A stretch of DNA of 64,000 nt from an uncultured Gammaproteobacteria bacterium (GTDB lineage: Bacteria; Pseudomonadota; Gammaproteobacteria; Pseudomonadales; Litorivicinaceae): positions 17,685 to 81,684 of the forward strand of contig CAJWIY010000002.1 of the NCBI GenBank assembly GCA_913042205.1, in the 5' to 3' direction. Numbering within the stretch: position 1 is the stretch's first letter; each line of letters begins with the position of its first letter. A program made the translations under genes and the position numbers. Of this stretch, positions 7,576 through 16,759 are shown in pieces. A model generated the notes under the pieces. The model was given only the letters and a program-made list of their open reading frames with translations. It had not been told where the DNA came from and ran no database searches.

Positions 7576-10572
7576 TCACTCCCTCAAATGCTCCGCTAGG
7601 ATTATAGCGACGTGCTCGGCCTTTCGGGACGTTGTGTCTGCTATTTGGTGCCTGCAGCTCGTCCCGTCGGCGATGATACGCGTGCTTTCACTCGCATTTC
7701 TGATGGCGGGAGCTAAATCGAGCTCGGCCATTGCAATGGATTCGCTAAAAGTCTCTTTCTGGTAACCAAAGTGCCCGGCCATCCCACAACAGGACGAATT
7801 GATCATAGTCACATCAAGCCCAGGTATACGCTTAAGCAGAACCTCGACCGGACGCATCACCCGTGCGGCTTTCTGATGACAGTGACCGTGAACTAATACC
7901 TCTGAGCATTTAGCGGTACTTAAACTTAGCTTTGCGCGTCCGGCGGCAAGTTCGTTCTCGATAAACTCTTCGAAAAGAAATGCATGTTTTGCGATAAAGT
8001 CTGCGGTAACTGCATCGAGTAGGACTCTGAACTCGTCACGGAGGGTTAAAAGACAGGAGGGTTCTAAACCAACGATAGGTATTCCTTGACGAACATATGG
8101 CTCAAGTGTCACTACAAAACGAGTAGCTTCCTTCTTTGCTCGGTCAATCATGCCCGAAGCCAGAAATGTGCGACCGCAACACACCGGCCGCTTGTCTGGT
8201 TTTGGCTCGATTACCTGATAGCCCATGGCTTCCAGTACTTTGCGAGCCGCGTAAAGATTTTTTGTCTCGAATGAGCGATTAAAGGTGTCTCCGAACAGAA
8301 TGACTGCCGGTCGATTCGTGGAAGCCTCGTTTGGCGGTTCTTGATACGCACTATCCCATCTGGGGAGTTTTCTATCCTTGGACAGCCCGATAATTTTTTC
8401 GCTGAGCCACGGCAGGCCCGGTATCTGGTCTCGCAGATTGCCTATCCAAGGCGCTTTCCTCAACCAAGGCGCGTAGTGTGGCAGGTACGCTATCAGTTTG
8501 TCTCGAAGACTACTGCCAAAACGCTGTATGCGTTGATACAGTACCTCCGATTTCATCTTTGCCATATCAACACTTGTTGGGCATTCGTTTTGACATGCCT
8601 TACAACCAACACAGAGTCTCATAGTCTCGAGCATTTCATTGGCGGTCAACGCATCGGAACCCAATTGCCCGGATAACGCAAGCCGGAGCGTATTCGCACG
8701 ACCTCTGACCAGATCTTTTTCGTTTTTGGTGACCCGGTATGAGGGGCACATAACACCAGAATCTGTCTTTCTGCAGGCTCCGTTGTTGTTACACATCTCG
8801 ACTGCACCACTAAATCCACCCCATTCTGACCAGTTAAAGCCGGTTTCGAAGGATCCATGGACGGTGATGTTTTCCTCATAGGTGGGACTAAAGCGGAATA
8901 GTGTTCGATCGTCATGGCGTGGTGGATCCACAATTTTATTGGGATTGAACAGACCCTCTGGATCGAGTAGCGTTTTTACTTCCTTAAAGAGTGCGATCAT
9001 TTCGGACCCAAACATGTCTTCGTGGAATTCCGATCGCGCAATACCGTCGCCATGCTCGCCAGAATGGGACCCTTTGTATTCACGAACCATCTCAAATGCT
9101 TCTTCGGCAACGGCTCTAAGCGCTTTAGCGCCTAAATCTTTTTTTAGATTTAGGACCGGGCGAACGTGCAGTGTGCCAACAGAGGCGTGTGCATACCAAC
9201 AACCACTGGTCCCGTGTTTTTCAAAAACTTCTGTCAACCTTCTCGTGTATTCAGCCAGATCCTTTAACTCGACTGCACAATCCTCGACTATCGAAATAGG
9301 TTTTGCGTCTCCCCGCATAGACATCATGATATTAAGACCCTGCTTCCTTACCTCCCAAATTTGTTTTTGAAAGTTCGGGTCCTCAGCTCTCACAACAGAG
9401 TCTGGTTCCCCCAAATCGGCCATGAGCTGCTCAAGTTGATCCAGTCGTCGGATGTTTTCCTTTTGGTCTTCTTCTGCAAACTCTACGAGCAGAAGAGCGT
9501 CGGGGTTCCCCTTCACGAACAAATCTACCGTTTTGGCGAACATCGGAATGTTGCGCGACAGCTGAATCATCGTGTTGTCCACCAGTTCAACCGCCGATGG
9601 TCCGAGCGTCACGAGGTGCTGTGCCGCGTCCATTGCGCTATAGAAAGTTTTAAAGTGACATATCCCTAGCGTTTTATTTTTTGGGATAGGTGAAAGGCTT
9701 AATTCAATTTCTTCAAACAGACCAAGAGTGCCCTCGCTACCCACGAATAGATGACTGGGATTGCTGCGCGTCCCAGGCCAGCATCCGGAGCCACCATTCC
9801 CGTTCGGGATAAGAGCATCAACATTGTAACCACCGACACGGCGCATCAGTTGTGGCAGCCGCGACTCAATTAGTGGTTTTTTGGCCGCCCCAAGGTAAAG
9901 AAGCTTGCCGAGGAGGTCGTTGCGAGTTCTAAGATCTGCAGCCGTTAGACTTTGCTCTTGTTTTGAGAGCGTTCGCCAGCTTACCGTGTTGCCATCGGCA
10001 AGTAAGGCTTGCACGACCCGAACGTTATCACGCATAGTTCCATAACGAATACTTCGCGACCCACAGCTATTATTGCCGGCCATTCCACCCAGTGTCGCTC
10101 TGCTGGAGGTCGAGACATCGACGGGGTACCAAAGCCCTGTGTGTTTTATCTTGGAATTCAGGTGGTCAAGCACTATTCCGGGCTCAACGACACAGGTCTG
10201 TTTCTCCGAATCGACTTCAACCAACCGGTTGAGATATTTTGAGTCGTCGATCACTAGCGACCGATTGATGGTTTGCCCGTTTTGGCTTGTGCCACCACCA
10301 CGGCCGGTCAGGCAAACGTCAAACTCTGATGCAATGTGAACAAGGGCTTTAAGGTCATCCCGCGTTCTGGGAACAACAACACCAATAGGGAAAATTTGGT
10401 AGTGGCTGGCGTCAGTGGCATAGCGGCCACGATCGAACAGCGAAAAAAGAATTTCGCATTGAGTATCTTTTTTTAATCGTTGTTCCAACCGAATCGCTTC
10501 GCTCAAATCTACTTCGCGAGCTCTGGATGCCTGGTCTCGTGCGATCATATGGGGCGAGGATAGGTCATTCAT
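7576..10572 (-). CDS. FAD-linked oxidase fused to Fe-S/CCG domains (YdiJ-like D-2-hydroxyacid dehydrogenase)
   Basis: Large 998-aa enzyme of the YdiJ type (E. coli YdiJ is about 1018 aa), predicted to oxidise a D-2-hydroxyacid to the 2-oxoacid and pass electrons to the quinone pool. The PCMH FAD-binding domain (about 50-290) shows LTGRGGGTSQNGQ, AGNNSCGSRSIRYGT and GSEGTLGLFEEIEL. The FAD-oxidase C-terminal domain carries HSGEHGDGIARSEF. A ferredoxin-like region follows with CNNNGACRK and CVGCKACQNECPTSVDM, then CCG-type repeats (PVCCGRTF; HGHCHQKA; SSCCGMAGHFGY) as in GlpC/GlcF. D-2-hydroxyglutarate, D-lactate or glycolate are all possible substrates. The partners (GntR regulator and divergent transaminase/TRAP operon) point to a specific catabolic role. 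Confidence 0.9.
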   Translation of the reverse strand: MNDLSSPHMIARDQASRAREVDLSEAIRLEQRLKKDTQCEILFSLFDRGRYATDASHYQIFPIGVVVPRTRDDLKALVHIASEFDVCLTGRGGGTSQNGQTINRSLVIDDSKYLNRLVEVDSEKQTCVVEPGIVLDHLNSKIKHTGLWYPVDVSTSSRATLGGMAGNNSCGSRSIRYGTMRDNVRVVQALLADGNTVSWRTLSKQEQSLTAADLRTRNDLLGKLLYLGAAKKPLIESRLPQLMRRVGGYNVDALIPNGNGGSGCWPGTRSNPSHLFVGSEGTLGLFEEIELSLSPIPKNKTLGICHFKTFYSAMDAAQHLVTLGPSAVELVDNTMIQLSRNIPMFAKTVDLFVKGNPDALLLVEFAEEDQKENIRRLDQLEQLMADLGEPDSVVRAEDPNFQKQIWEVRKQGLNIMMSMRGDAKPISIVEDCAVELKDLAEYTRRLTEVFEKHGTSGCWYAHASVGTLHVRPVLNLKKDLGAKALRAVAEEAFEMVREYKGSHSGEHGDGIARSEFHEDMFGSEMIALFKEVKTLLDPEGLFNPNKIVDPPRHDDRTLFRFSPTYEENITVHGSFETGFNWSEWGGFSGAVEMCNNNGACRKTDSGVMCPSYRVTKNEKDLVRGRANTLRLALSGQLGSDALTANEMLETMRLCVGCKACQNECPTSVDMAKMKSEVLYQRIQRFGSSLRDKLIAYLPHYAPWLRKAPWIGNLRDQIPGLPWLSEKIIGLSKDRKLPRWDSAYQEPPNEASTNRPAVILFGDTFNRSFETKNLYAARKVLEAMGYQVIEPKPDKRPVCCGRTFLASGMIDRAKKEATRFVVTLEPYVRQGIPIVGLEPSCLLTLRDEFRVLLDAVTADFIAKHAFLFEEFIENELAAGRAKLSLSTAKCSEVLVHGHCHQKAARVMRPVEVLLKRIPGLDVTMINSSCCGMAGHFGYQKETFSESIAMAELDLAPAIRNASESTRIIADGTSCRHQIADTTSRKAEHVAIILAEHLRE

Positions 10573-10592
10573 CTCATTTCTGTTCAGCTTTT

Positions 10593-10621
10593 ATTTTGCA
10601 TACAAAATACGATATGCATAT
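10593..10621. promoter_or_regulatory. Candidate GntR operator(s) in divergent promoter
   Basis: Two palindromes lie in the 122-bp gap between the divergent genes. ATTTTG-CATA-CAAAAT (10593-10608) has perfect 6-bp arms around a 4-nt core and resembles the TTGnnnnCAA sites of FCD-type GntR regulators. ATATGCATAT (10612-10621) is a perfect 10-mer. The position fits simultaneous control of both operons by the GntR protein encoded at 6906-7568. Assignment is by position and symmetry only. Confidence 0.55.
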
Positions 10622-10694
10622 TATTCGGTATTGGGGTACGCTTGCAACTTAAGCCTGCGTCTTCAAATGACAAGATAACAATAAGGACCCATCC

Positions 10695-11858
10695 ATGGCC
10701 TACAGGGCGGGAAGACACTTTCTACAGATTCCGGGACCGAGTCCAGTTCCAGATCGCATATCACGGGCTATCGACGCGCCTGTCATTGACCATCGTGGCC
10801 CCGATTTTGGGGACCTTGGGTTATCAGTATTAAGCGGTATGCAGCGCATTTTCAAAACAAACAGCCCGGTCATCATCTATCCCAGCTCGGGAACGGGCGC
10901 CTGGGAGGCGTGCCTGTTGAATGTACTGACCGCGGGTGATCAGGTTCTATTTTATGAAACAGGCCAGTTCGCTAATCTTTGGAAACAGATGGCGGATCGA
11001 CTTGGTATTGAGACCGAGTTTTTGGGTGGCGACTGGCGCAGTGGGGTCGATGCTAATCGAATTGAACAACGACTCCGCAATGATACTGGTAGCTCTATAA
11101 AGGCAGTATGCTGCGTGCACCACGAGACAAGCTGCGGAATTACTTCCGATATCCGGGCGGTGCGAGAGGCGATAGATTCTGTAGGTCATCCTGCGTTGCT
11201 TCTCGTCGATAGCATATCGGGTTTGGCGTCAGTTGATTATGAACACGACCTTTGGGGCGCAGATGTGACTGTTTCTGGCTCTCAGAAAGGTTTAATGATG
11301 CCTCCTGGCCTTGGATTTAACGCTCTATCAGATCGGGCGATAGAGACGTCAAAAAAAGGCGGATCCAAGCGTTCGTACTGGGATTGGCAGGATATGCTGA
11401 CCGCAAACTCAAGTGGTTATTTTCCGTACACGCCGGCAACGACTTTGTTTTACGGCCTAAAAGAAGCTATCGCGATGCTGGAGGAGGAAGGTTTAGACAA
11501 TGTATTTTCAAGACATAAGAGGCTCGCTGATTCCTGTCGCGCGGCGGTTGATGCTTGGGAGCTTGAGACGATCTGTCTGAATCCGCGAGAGCATTCGAAC
11601 GCCTTGACGGGAATAATGATGCCTGATGGGTATGACGCAGACTACGTGCGCCAAGTTATTTTGGAACATTTTAATATGTCTCTGGGTACCGGTTTAGGAA
11701 AGATTAAAGGAAAGGCCTTCCGCATCGGACACTTAGGTGATATCAATGAACTCATGCTTATGGGCGTCATTTGTGGCGTCGAGATGGGCTTGGGCTTGGC
11801 TGGCGTGCCGCACCAGTCAGGAGGGGTGGAGGCCGCAATGCGGTCCCTTGCGCGGTGA
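10695..11858 (+). CDS. Class V PLP aminotransferase (serine/alanine-glyoxylate type)
   Basis: Fold-type I PLP enzyme of 387 aa, similar to AGXT, SgaA and aspartate-glyoxylate (BhcA-like) aminotransferases. The N-terminus LQIPGPSPVPDRI and DHRGPDFG are typical. YPSSGTGAWEACL binds the cofactor phosphate, VDSISGLASVDY contains the PLP-pairing Asp, and SGSQKGLMMPPGL contains the Schiff-base Lys (about residue 197). GLGKIKGKAFRIGHLGD near the C-terminus is a family hallmark. It would interconvert glyoxylate or another 2-oxoacid with an amino acid. It is the first gene of an operon running to 16729, and the divergent flavoprotein could supply its 2-oxoacid. Exact substrates cannot be assigned. Confidence 0.9.
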   Translation: MAYRAGRHFLQIPGPSPVPDRISRAIDAPVIDHRGPDFGDLGLSVLSGMQRIFKTNSPVIIYPSSGTGAWEACLLNVLTAGDQVLFYETGQFANLWKQMADRLGIETEFLGGDWRSGVDANRIEQRLRNDTGSSIKAVCCVHHETSCGITSDIRAVREAIDSVGHPALLLVDSISGLASVDYEHDLWGADVTVSGSQKGLMMPPGLGFNALSDRAIETSKKGGSKRSYWDWQDMLTANSSGYFPYTPATTLFYGLKEAIAMLEEEGLDNVFSRHKRLADSCRAAVDAWELETICLNPREHSNALTGIMMPDGYDADYVRQVILEHFNMSLGTGLGKIKGKAFRIGHLGDINELMLMGVICGVEMGLGLAGVPHQSGGVEAAMRSLAR

Positions 11859-11896
11859 AACTAACTCCAGAGAAAAGAAATAAACCGGAGAAAGAT

Positions 11897-12874
11897 ATGA
11901 AAAAAATACAATTGGCAGCCTCTGTTGCTGTCCTCACAGCTGTCGTTGCAGCACCATCATTCGCTGCGGACGTCACACTCAAGTTCGGGCATGTTGGCAA
12001 ACCGGGTTCATTGTTCGAGGCAAGCGTGAATGCATACGCGCAGTGCGTCAGCGATGAATCCAGTGGCAAGATCGAAGTACAAACCTTTGGCTCTTCGCAG
12101 CTCGGTAAAGATAAGGAGCTGTTGCAGAAGTTAAAACTGGGTCAGGTCGATTTCGCACTTCCCTCGTCCGTGATGTCGTCGGTAGCCGATGAATTTGGTG
12201 TGTTTGAGATGCCATACATTATCAAGAATCGTGACCATATGAAGCGTGTGCAGGAGAAGCTGGGGGACACATTTCAGGCGGCGGCACAGGCAAAGGGTTA
12301 CCATATCGTTGGGTATTTTGAGAACGGATTCCGTCATATCACCAACAACACTCGTCCGATTAACGTCCCTGCCGACCTCGAAGGGGTGAAGCTTAGAACG
12401 CCGAAGGGCGCGTGGCGAGTTAAGATGTTCAAGCTATATGGGGCAAATCCTACCCCAATGGCTTTTTCTGATGTGTTCACGGCGCTAAAAACGGGCGTTA
12501 TCGATGGCCAGGAGAATCCCTACGCACAGATCGCTTCAGCGAAATTCCAAGAGGTACAAAAATATCTCTCGATTACTGGACACGTTTACACGCCTGCTTA
12601 TGTGCTCTCCTCTAAAAAGCATTTTGACAAGCACCCAGCAGACGTGAAGAAAGTGCTGACAGACTGTGGTTCGTCAACTCAAACTCTTGTTTATCGCAAG
12701 GCGGCGTCACTTGAGGTTGAGCTTTTGGATGTGATTAAAGCCGCAGGGGTTCAGGTGAATAATGCTGACAATGCGGCATTTGTTAAGGCCTCTAAGGCGG
12801 TTTATGACGAGTTTTCTTCGTCCGTCAAAGGCGGCGCAGAGCTGGTCAAAACAGTTCAGAGCCTTTCGAACTAA
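11897..12874 (+). CDS. dctP: TRAP transporter substrate-binding protein, DctP family
   Basis: Periplasmic receptor of 325 aa. The ATG at 11897 follows a GGAGAAAG site; the ORF-track start at 11771 lies inside the aminotransferase gene and is wrong. The signal peptide is clear (MKKIQLAASVAVLTAVVAAPSFAAD). The body shows the DctP pattern: LKFGHVGKPGS, SSQLGKDKELLQKLKLGQ, then GVKLRTPKGAWRVKMF, whose Arg normally pairs with the ligand carboxylate, and FTALKTGVIDGQENP. The ligand is therefore probably a small organic acid. A strong hairpin separates it from dctQ. Confidence 0.95.
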   Translation: MKKIQLAASVAVLTAVVAAPSFAADVTLKFGHVGKPGSLFEASVNAYAQCVSDESSGKIEVQTFGSSQLGKDKELLQKLKLGQVDFALPSSVMSSVADEFGVFEMPYIIKNRDHMKRVQEKLGDTFQAAAQAKGYHIVGYFENGFRHITNNTRPINVPADLEGVKLRTPKGAWRVKMFKLYGANPTPMAFSDVFTALKTGVIDGQENPYAQIASAKFQEVQKYLSITGHVYTPAYVLSSKKHFDKHPADVKKVLTDCGSSTQTLVYRKAASLEVELLDVIKAAGVQVNNADNAAFVKASKAVYDEFSSSVKGGAELVKTVQSLSN

Positions 12875-12893
12875 CTTTCGTTTATCGTTCAGT

Positions 12894-12913
12894 GGCGGCC
12901 TACTCAGGCCGCC
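12894..12913 (+). promoter_or_regulatory. Intercistronic hairpin after dctP
   Basis: GGCGGCC and GGCCGCC are exact complementary 7-bp arms around loop TACTCA. No run of T follows, so it is better read as an mRNA-stabilising or partial attenuation hairpin than as a full terminator. It lies in the 60-bp gap between the binding-protein and membrane-subunit genes. Confidence 0.75.
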
Positions 12914-12934
12914 GATTTAATCTAGGAGACTATT

Positions 12935-13477
12935 GTGAATCGTCTTGCCCGAGCCATGGATCAGTTACTTGTATGGTTCATCTTATTCCAGATGATTGCA
13001 CTTACAGCAGTTGTAATATTCGCAGTAGTCGCTCGAATAACCGGGAATTCGGTATCATGGTATGACGAAATCGCAGCCATCCAGCTATCGTGGTTAACCT
13101 ACTATGGCGGTGCCTATGCGGCTCTGCACCGTCGGCATATTGGGTTTGATACTGTTTTGCTGAAAATATCCATGCCTGTGAGAGCTTATGCGGTCATTTT
13201 CGCCGAGACTATTGTGATCGGATTTTTCTTGTTGCTCGCTTATACGGGTTATCAGGTGCTTGTGGTTCTCGAAGGTGAGTATCTTGTGTCGCTCACCTGG
13301 ATCCCTGTCCAGCTTACTCAGTCTGTTATTCCGATAGGGGCCTCTTTATTTGTTTTGTGTGAGGCGTTGAGTTTTCCAAATTATTTTGAGAAATGTTGTG
13401 CTGGGATCTCTTTGGAGCACGCTGAAATTGAGGAAGAGGTCGAAACTGAGCTCGCTAAAGCGGGGACCAAGTCATGA
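12935..13477 (+). CDS. dctQ: TRAP transporter small membrane subunit, DctQ family
   Basis: Inner-membrane protein of 180 aa with four hydrophobic segments (about 10-30, 45-65, 88-108 and 130-150). The DctQ signature SWYDEIAAIQLSWLTYYGGAYA followed by a charged RRHIG is visible (quoted in part as WYDEIAAIQLSWLTYYGG). It pairs with DctM to form the Na+-dependent TRAP permease. The GTG start is preceded by TAGGAGA. The acidic C-terminal tail (AEIEEEVETE) is cytoplasmic. Its stop overlaps the dctM start by 4 bp, indicating translational coupling. Confidence 0.92.
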   Translation: MNRLARAMDQLLVWFILFQMIALTAVVIFAVVARITGNSVSWYDEIAAIQLSWLTYYGGAYAALHRRHIGFDTVLLKISMPVRAYAVIFAETIVIGFFLLLAYTGYQVLVVLEGEYLVSLTWIPVQLTQSVIPIGASLFVLCEALSFPNYFEKCCAGISLEHAEIEEEVETELAKAGTKS

Positions 13478-14757
13478 TAGTTTTCGTGATGTTTGTGATC
13501 TTGGTTGCCCTTATTTGTTTGAATGTCCCGATAGCGGTGGGGCTTGCGGTTGCGGCAATTTTTGGGCTCATAGTCACTGAAGGGGTGGACAGTGTTGTCA
13601 CCCTTGCACTTGACATGTATGACGGCTCGACAAAATTCTCATTAATCGCGATCCCAATGTTTGTTCTGGCTGGCGCTATCATGAACGCCGGCGGTATTAC
13701 CGATAAGCTCATTAATTTTGTGAACGCAATCATTGGATTTGTGCGTGGCGGGCTCGCAATGGTGAATATTGGGGTGAGCTTGTTTTTTGCTGAGATTTCG
13801 GGCTCCGCTGTGGCTGATGTAGCTGCGTTGGGTTCGGTCCTGATTCCTCAAATGAAAAAGCGTGGTTACTCCGGTCCGCTAGCTGCGGCGGTTACATCCT
13901 CGTCTGCATCACTCGCTATAATTATTCCACCATCCATTCCAATGATCTTATATGCCACCTCAGCCGGTACCTCGGTAGAGCAGTTATTTGTGGCGGGGAT
14001 TATTCCCGGATTACTTGGCGCGTTTGGATTGATGGGGATGGCCTATTACTTCGCCCGTCGTTACAACTTGCCCCGGGAAGAGGCTTTTAATGCCCGTCGT
14101 TTGTGGCGCACACTGATTGAGGCGCTCCCTGCGTTTACATTACCGGTCATCATTTTGGGCGGTATCTTCGGTGGCTTCGTCACCGCCACTGAAGCCGCTG
14201 GCCTCGCTGTACTTGCGGCTTTGGTGGTTAGTGCGTGGTACTCAAATATGGATTTTGGCCACCTCAAGAGGGCTATGATCGATGGAGGGGTTCAGACGGC
14301 GGTGGTGATGTTATTGGTCGCAGCCTCGGTGGTTATGGGCGGTTTTTTAACAAGGGCTCAGATTCCTCAGGATTTCGCGCGCTGGATCCTAGACATCACA
14401 AATAACCAATGGGTTATCCTAGCAATCTTGAATGTGTTTTTTTTGGTGATTGGTTTTTTCCTTCACTCCGCGGCCGCGATCATTCTTGTAGTTCCAATTG
14501 TGATCCCTCTAATCCAAGCGGCTGGTATTGATCCGATTCATTTTGGCTTGGTAGTCACGTTGAATTTAGCGTTAGGTCAGCAGACTCCGCCAGTAGCTAG
14601 TGTTTTGATTACCTCCTGTGCGGTCGCGCGCGCGAATATTTGGGATGTGTCGAAAATCAACATCTATTTCATCGCGGTTTTATTTGCTGTGTTGATGTTG
14701 TGTACATACGTGCCTGACGTCCCGATGTACTTGGTCGATGCGATTTATAGGTCATAA
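13474..14757 (+). CDS. dctM: TRAP transporter large permease, DctM family
   Basis: Inner-membrane transporter subunit of 427 aa, the usual length, with about a dozen hydrophobic segments. Family motifs include IPMFVLAGAIMNAGGI, ISGSAVADVAALGSVLIP, IIIPPSIPMILYA and LNLALGQQTPPVASVL (Na+/ligand-site loops). It works with DctQ and the DctP receptor to import an organic acid using the sodium gradient. It overlaps dctQ by 4 bp and is followed 2 nt later by the crotonase-fold gene. Confidence 0.96.
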   Translation: MIVFVMFVILVALICLNVPIAVGLAVAAIFGLIVTEGVDSVVTLALDMYDGSTKFSLIAIPMFVLAGAIMNAGGITDKLINFVNAIIGFVRGGLAMVNIGVSLFFAEISGSAVADVAALGSVLIPQMKKRGYSGPLAAAVTSSSASLAIIIPPSIPMILYATSAGTSVEQLFVAGIIPGLLGAFGLMGMAYYFARRYNLPREEAFNARRLWRTLIEALPAFTLPVIILGGIFGGFVTATEAAGLAVLAALVVSAWYSNMDFGHLKRAMIDGGVQTAVVMLLVAASVVMGGFLTRAQIPQDFARWILDITNNQWVILAILNVFFLVIGFFLHSAAAIILVVPIVIPLIQAAGIDPIHFGLVVTLNLALGQQTPPVASVLITSCAVARANIWDVSKINIYFIAVLFAVLMLCTYVPDVPMYLVDAIYRS

Positions 14758-14759
14758 CT

Positions 14760-15524
14760 GTGCCTGACTTCACGATTACTCATAAAGGCGGTATCGCTGA
14801 ATATCGCCTGATGAGGCCCGATTCAAGGAACTCGCTCACCTTTGAGATGTATCAGGCAATCGAAGATTTGTGTGAACACCCTGGTGAAGCGGGGGTGATT
14901 GTTATGACCGCAGAGGGCGAAAAAGCATTCGCGTCAGGAACTGACATATCAAATTTCAAAGACTTCCAATCAGCCCAGGATGCGATTAATTATGAGGCGT
15001 TGATTGGTCGCGTCATAGATGCTGTTCAGAGGTCATCAGTCCCGGTTATTGCGTCGCTTCACGGGATTGTCGCCGGCGGTGGTGCAGCAATTGCAGCGGC
15101 GGCAGATATCCGACTGGCAACACCGGATACGCGTTTTGGTATGCCCATCGCTCGGACGCTTGGCAATTGTTTGTCGGTCGCAAATCTTAACCGTCTCGTG
15201 CACTTATTGGGTGAGTCTCGGACACGCTATCTAATGCTAACTGCTGAATTCTTGGAAGTGGAATCGTTGACGACCTCAGGATTTGTAAGTGAGGTTTTGG
15301 AGAGCGCTGCCTTATGTGATCAGAGGGCACGAGACTTGGCCGTTCACATGACAACGTTAGCACCGCTCACGATTTCTGCGACTCGAGATGGTCTTGCGCG
15401 ACTCGAGGAACGGCCGGTTCCAGCAGACAGTGATTTGATTCAGCGGTGCTACCTTAGTGACGACTTTTCTGAGGGCGTTGACGCATTTTTTGCGAAACGG
15501 AAACCGACCTGGAGTGGACAGTGA
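14760..15524 (+). CDS. Enoyl-CoA hydratase/isomerase (crotonase) family protein
   Basis: Crotonase-fold enzyme of 254 aa acting on an acyl-CoA. Oxyanion-hole motifs are present: KAFASGTDISNF and HGIVAGGGAAIAAAADIRLA. At the position of the first catalytic Glu of enoyl-CoA hydratases (usual pattern P-E after the F-G/A loop) this protein reads FGMPIARTLGN, with Ile in place of Glu, so hydration chemistry is uncertain; isomerase, hydrolase or another crotonase reaction is possible. GTG start, 2 nt after dctM; the end overlaps the CoA-transferase gene by 4 bp. The pairing suggests the transferase makes the CoA ester this enzyme then modifies. Confidence 0.88.
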   Translation: MPDFTITHKGGIAEYRLMRPDSRNSLTFEMYQAIEDLCEHPGEAGVIVMTAEGEKAFASGTDISNFKDFQSAQDAINYEALIGRVIDAVQRSSVPVIASLHGIVAGGGAAIAAAADIRLATPDTRFGMPIARTLGNCLSVANLNRLVHLLGESRTRYLMLTAEFLEVESLTTSGFVSEVLESAALCDQRARDLAVHMTTLAPLTISATRDGLARLEERPVPADSDLIQRCYLSDDFSEGVDAFFAKRKPTWSGQ

Positions 15525-16729
15525 GTGAGCAACCACGCCCGTTATCTGGGATGCGAGTGGTAGAGCTTGCTCACATCATGGCTGGCCCCTTATGCGGAAT
15601 GATGCTCGCGGACATGGGCGCGGATGTTATAAAAGTTGAAAAGCTCGATGGTGGTGACGATTCAAGGCGTATGGTCCCCCCAAAGGTTAATAATGAGTCT
15701 GCTGCTTTTTTGATGATGAACCGTAACAAACGCGGGGTAGCGCTCGACTTAAAATCAGAGAAAGGAAAGGAAGTTCTCGCTGACCTTTTGAAGCATGCTG
15801 ATTGCGTTATTGAGAATTTTCGTCATGACACGATGAAACGACTTGGCTTATCTTTTGAGGATTTGAAGTCGATTAATCCGGGTCTTATCTATGTTGAAAT
15901 TTCCGGATACGGCCGAACAGGGCCCTATTGTGAGCGAGCGGGCTTCGATCTGGTTGCTCAGGGCGCAAGTGGGTTGATGAGTATCACGGGACCTGGCCAA
16001 GATGATGCCCCGGTCAAGGTAGGTGCCCCGGTGACAGATATAACAGCAGGCATCTTGGCGGCTATGGCGGCTGCGGCTGCTTATGCTGGAAAGCAAAAAA
16101 CGGGGCTCGGCACGCGTGTTGACACCTCTTTATTTGAAGCCGGGATCACGCATACTTATTGGCAATCAGCCATCGCGTTGGCGACCGGGGAATCACCCAA
16201 AGCGCTTGGATCGGCGCATCCTCTGAATGCGCCATATCAGGCATTTGCGACTGCTGATGGTTACATCAATATCGGTGCCGCGAACCAGAGAAACTGGTTA
16301 CGGCTGTTGGATGTGATTCATGCGCCCGAGTTGAATGATGATCCTAGGTTTACAAACAACGCAAACCGGATGGCGCACCTCGATGACCTGGTGGATGTGC
16401 TAAACGGATACTTCAGGAAAAAGACGTCGGATGTTTGGCTTGATGAGTTGGATGTGGCTGGTGTACCTGCCGGCCCTATTCTTTCCATCGGTGAGATGCT
16501 TGAACACCCGCAGGCACTGGCCCGCGATATGATTGTTGAGACAGAGCATGAGCGGCTAGGTGCTATCAAGGGTCTTGGAATGGCTGTGAAGTTTCATGGC
16601 GCTGAGTCGATCGACTCAAGACCCCCGCCGGTGCACGGGCAACACACCACCGAGGTTCTTCTCGAGCTCGGATATTCGGATAGCCAGATTCGGGAGCTTT
16701 ATTCAGCGGGCGTGGTTTACACCTCGTAG
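15521..16729 (+). CDS. Class III CoA-transferase (CaiB/BaiF/Frc family)
   Basis: CoA-transferase of 402 aa, a typical length. Family features are GMRVVELAHIMAGPLCGMML at the N-terminus, GADVIKVEKLDGGDDSR, NRNKRGVALDLKSEKGK, and YCERAGFDLVAQGASG, containing the catalytic Asp that forms the aspartyl-CoA thioester. It moves CoA between carboxylic acids, probably activating the acid imported by the TRAP system. Last gene of the operon; GTG start overlapping the crotonase gene by 4 bp. Substrate unknown; family members use formate/oxalate, carnitine, citramalate, mesaconate and others. Confidence 0.93.
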   Translation: MSEQPRPLSGMRVVELAHIMAGPLCGMMLADMGADVIKVEKLDGGDDSRRMVPPKVNNESAAFLMMNRNKRGVALDLKSEKGKEVLADLLKHADCVIENFRHDTMKRLGLSFEDLKSINPGLIYVEISGYGRTGPYCERAGFDLVAQGASGLMSITGPGQDDAPVKVGAPVTDITAGILAAMAAAAAYAGKQKTGLGTRVDTSLFEAGITHTYWQSAIALATGESPKALGSAHPLNAPYQAFATADGYINIGAANQRNWLRLLDVIHAPELNDDPRFTNNANRMAHLDDLVDVLNGYFRKKTSDVWLDELDVAGVPAGPILSIGEMLEHPQALARDMIVETEHERLGAIKGLGMAVKFHGAESIDSRPPPVHGQHTTEVLLELGYSDSQIRELYSAGVVYTS

Positions 16730-16759
16730 TGGATCAGACGGCCCATGACAGCCCCTGAG

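Noticed and set aside
11771-11896. Extended 367-aa start of the DctP gene in the ORF track
   Set aside because: The extension lies in the aminotransferase coding region and precedes a clear GGAGAAAG site and signal peptide at 11897.
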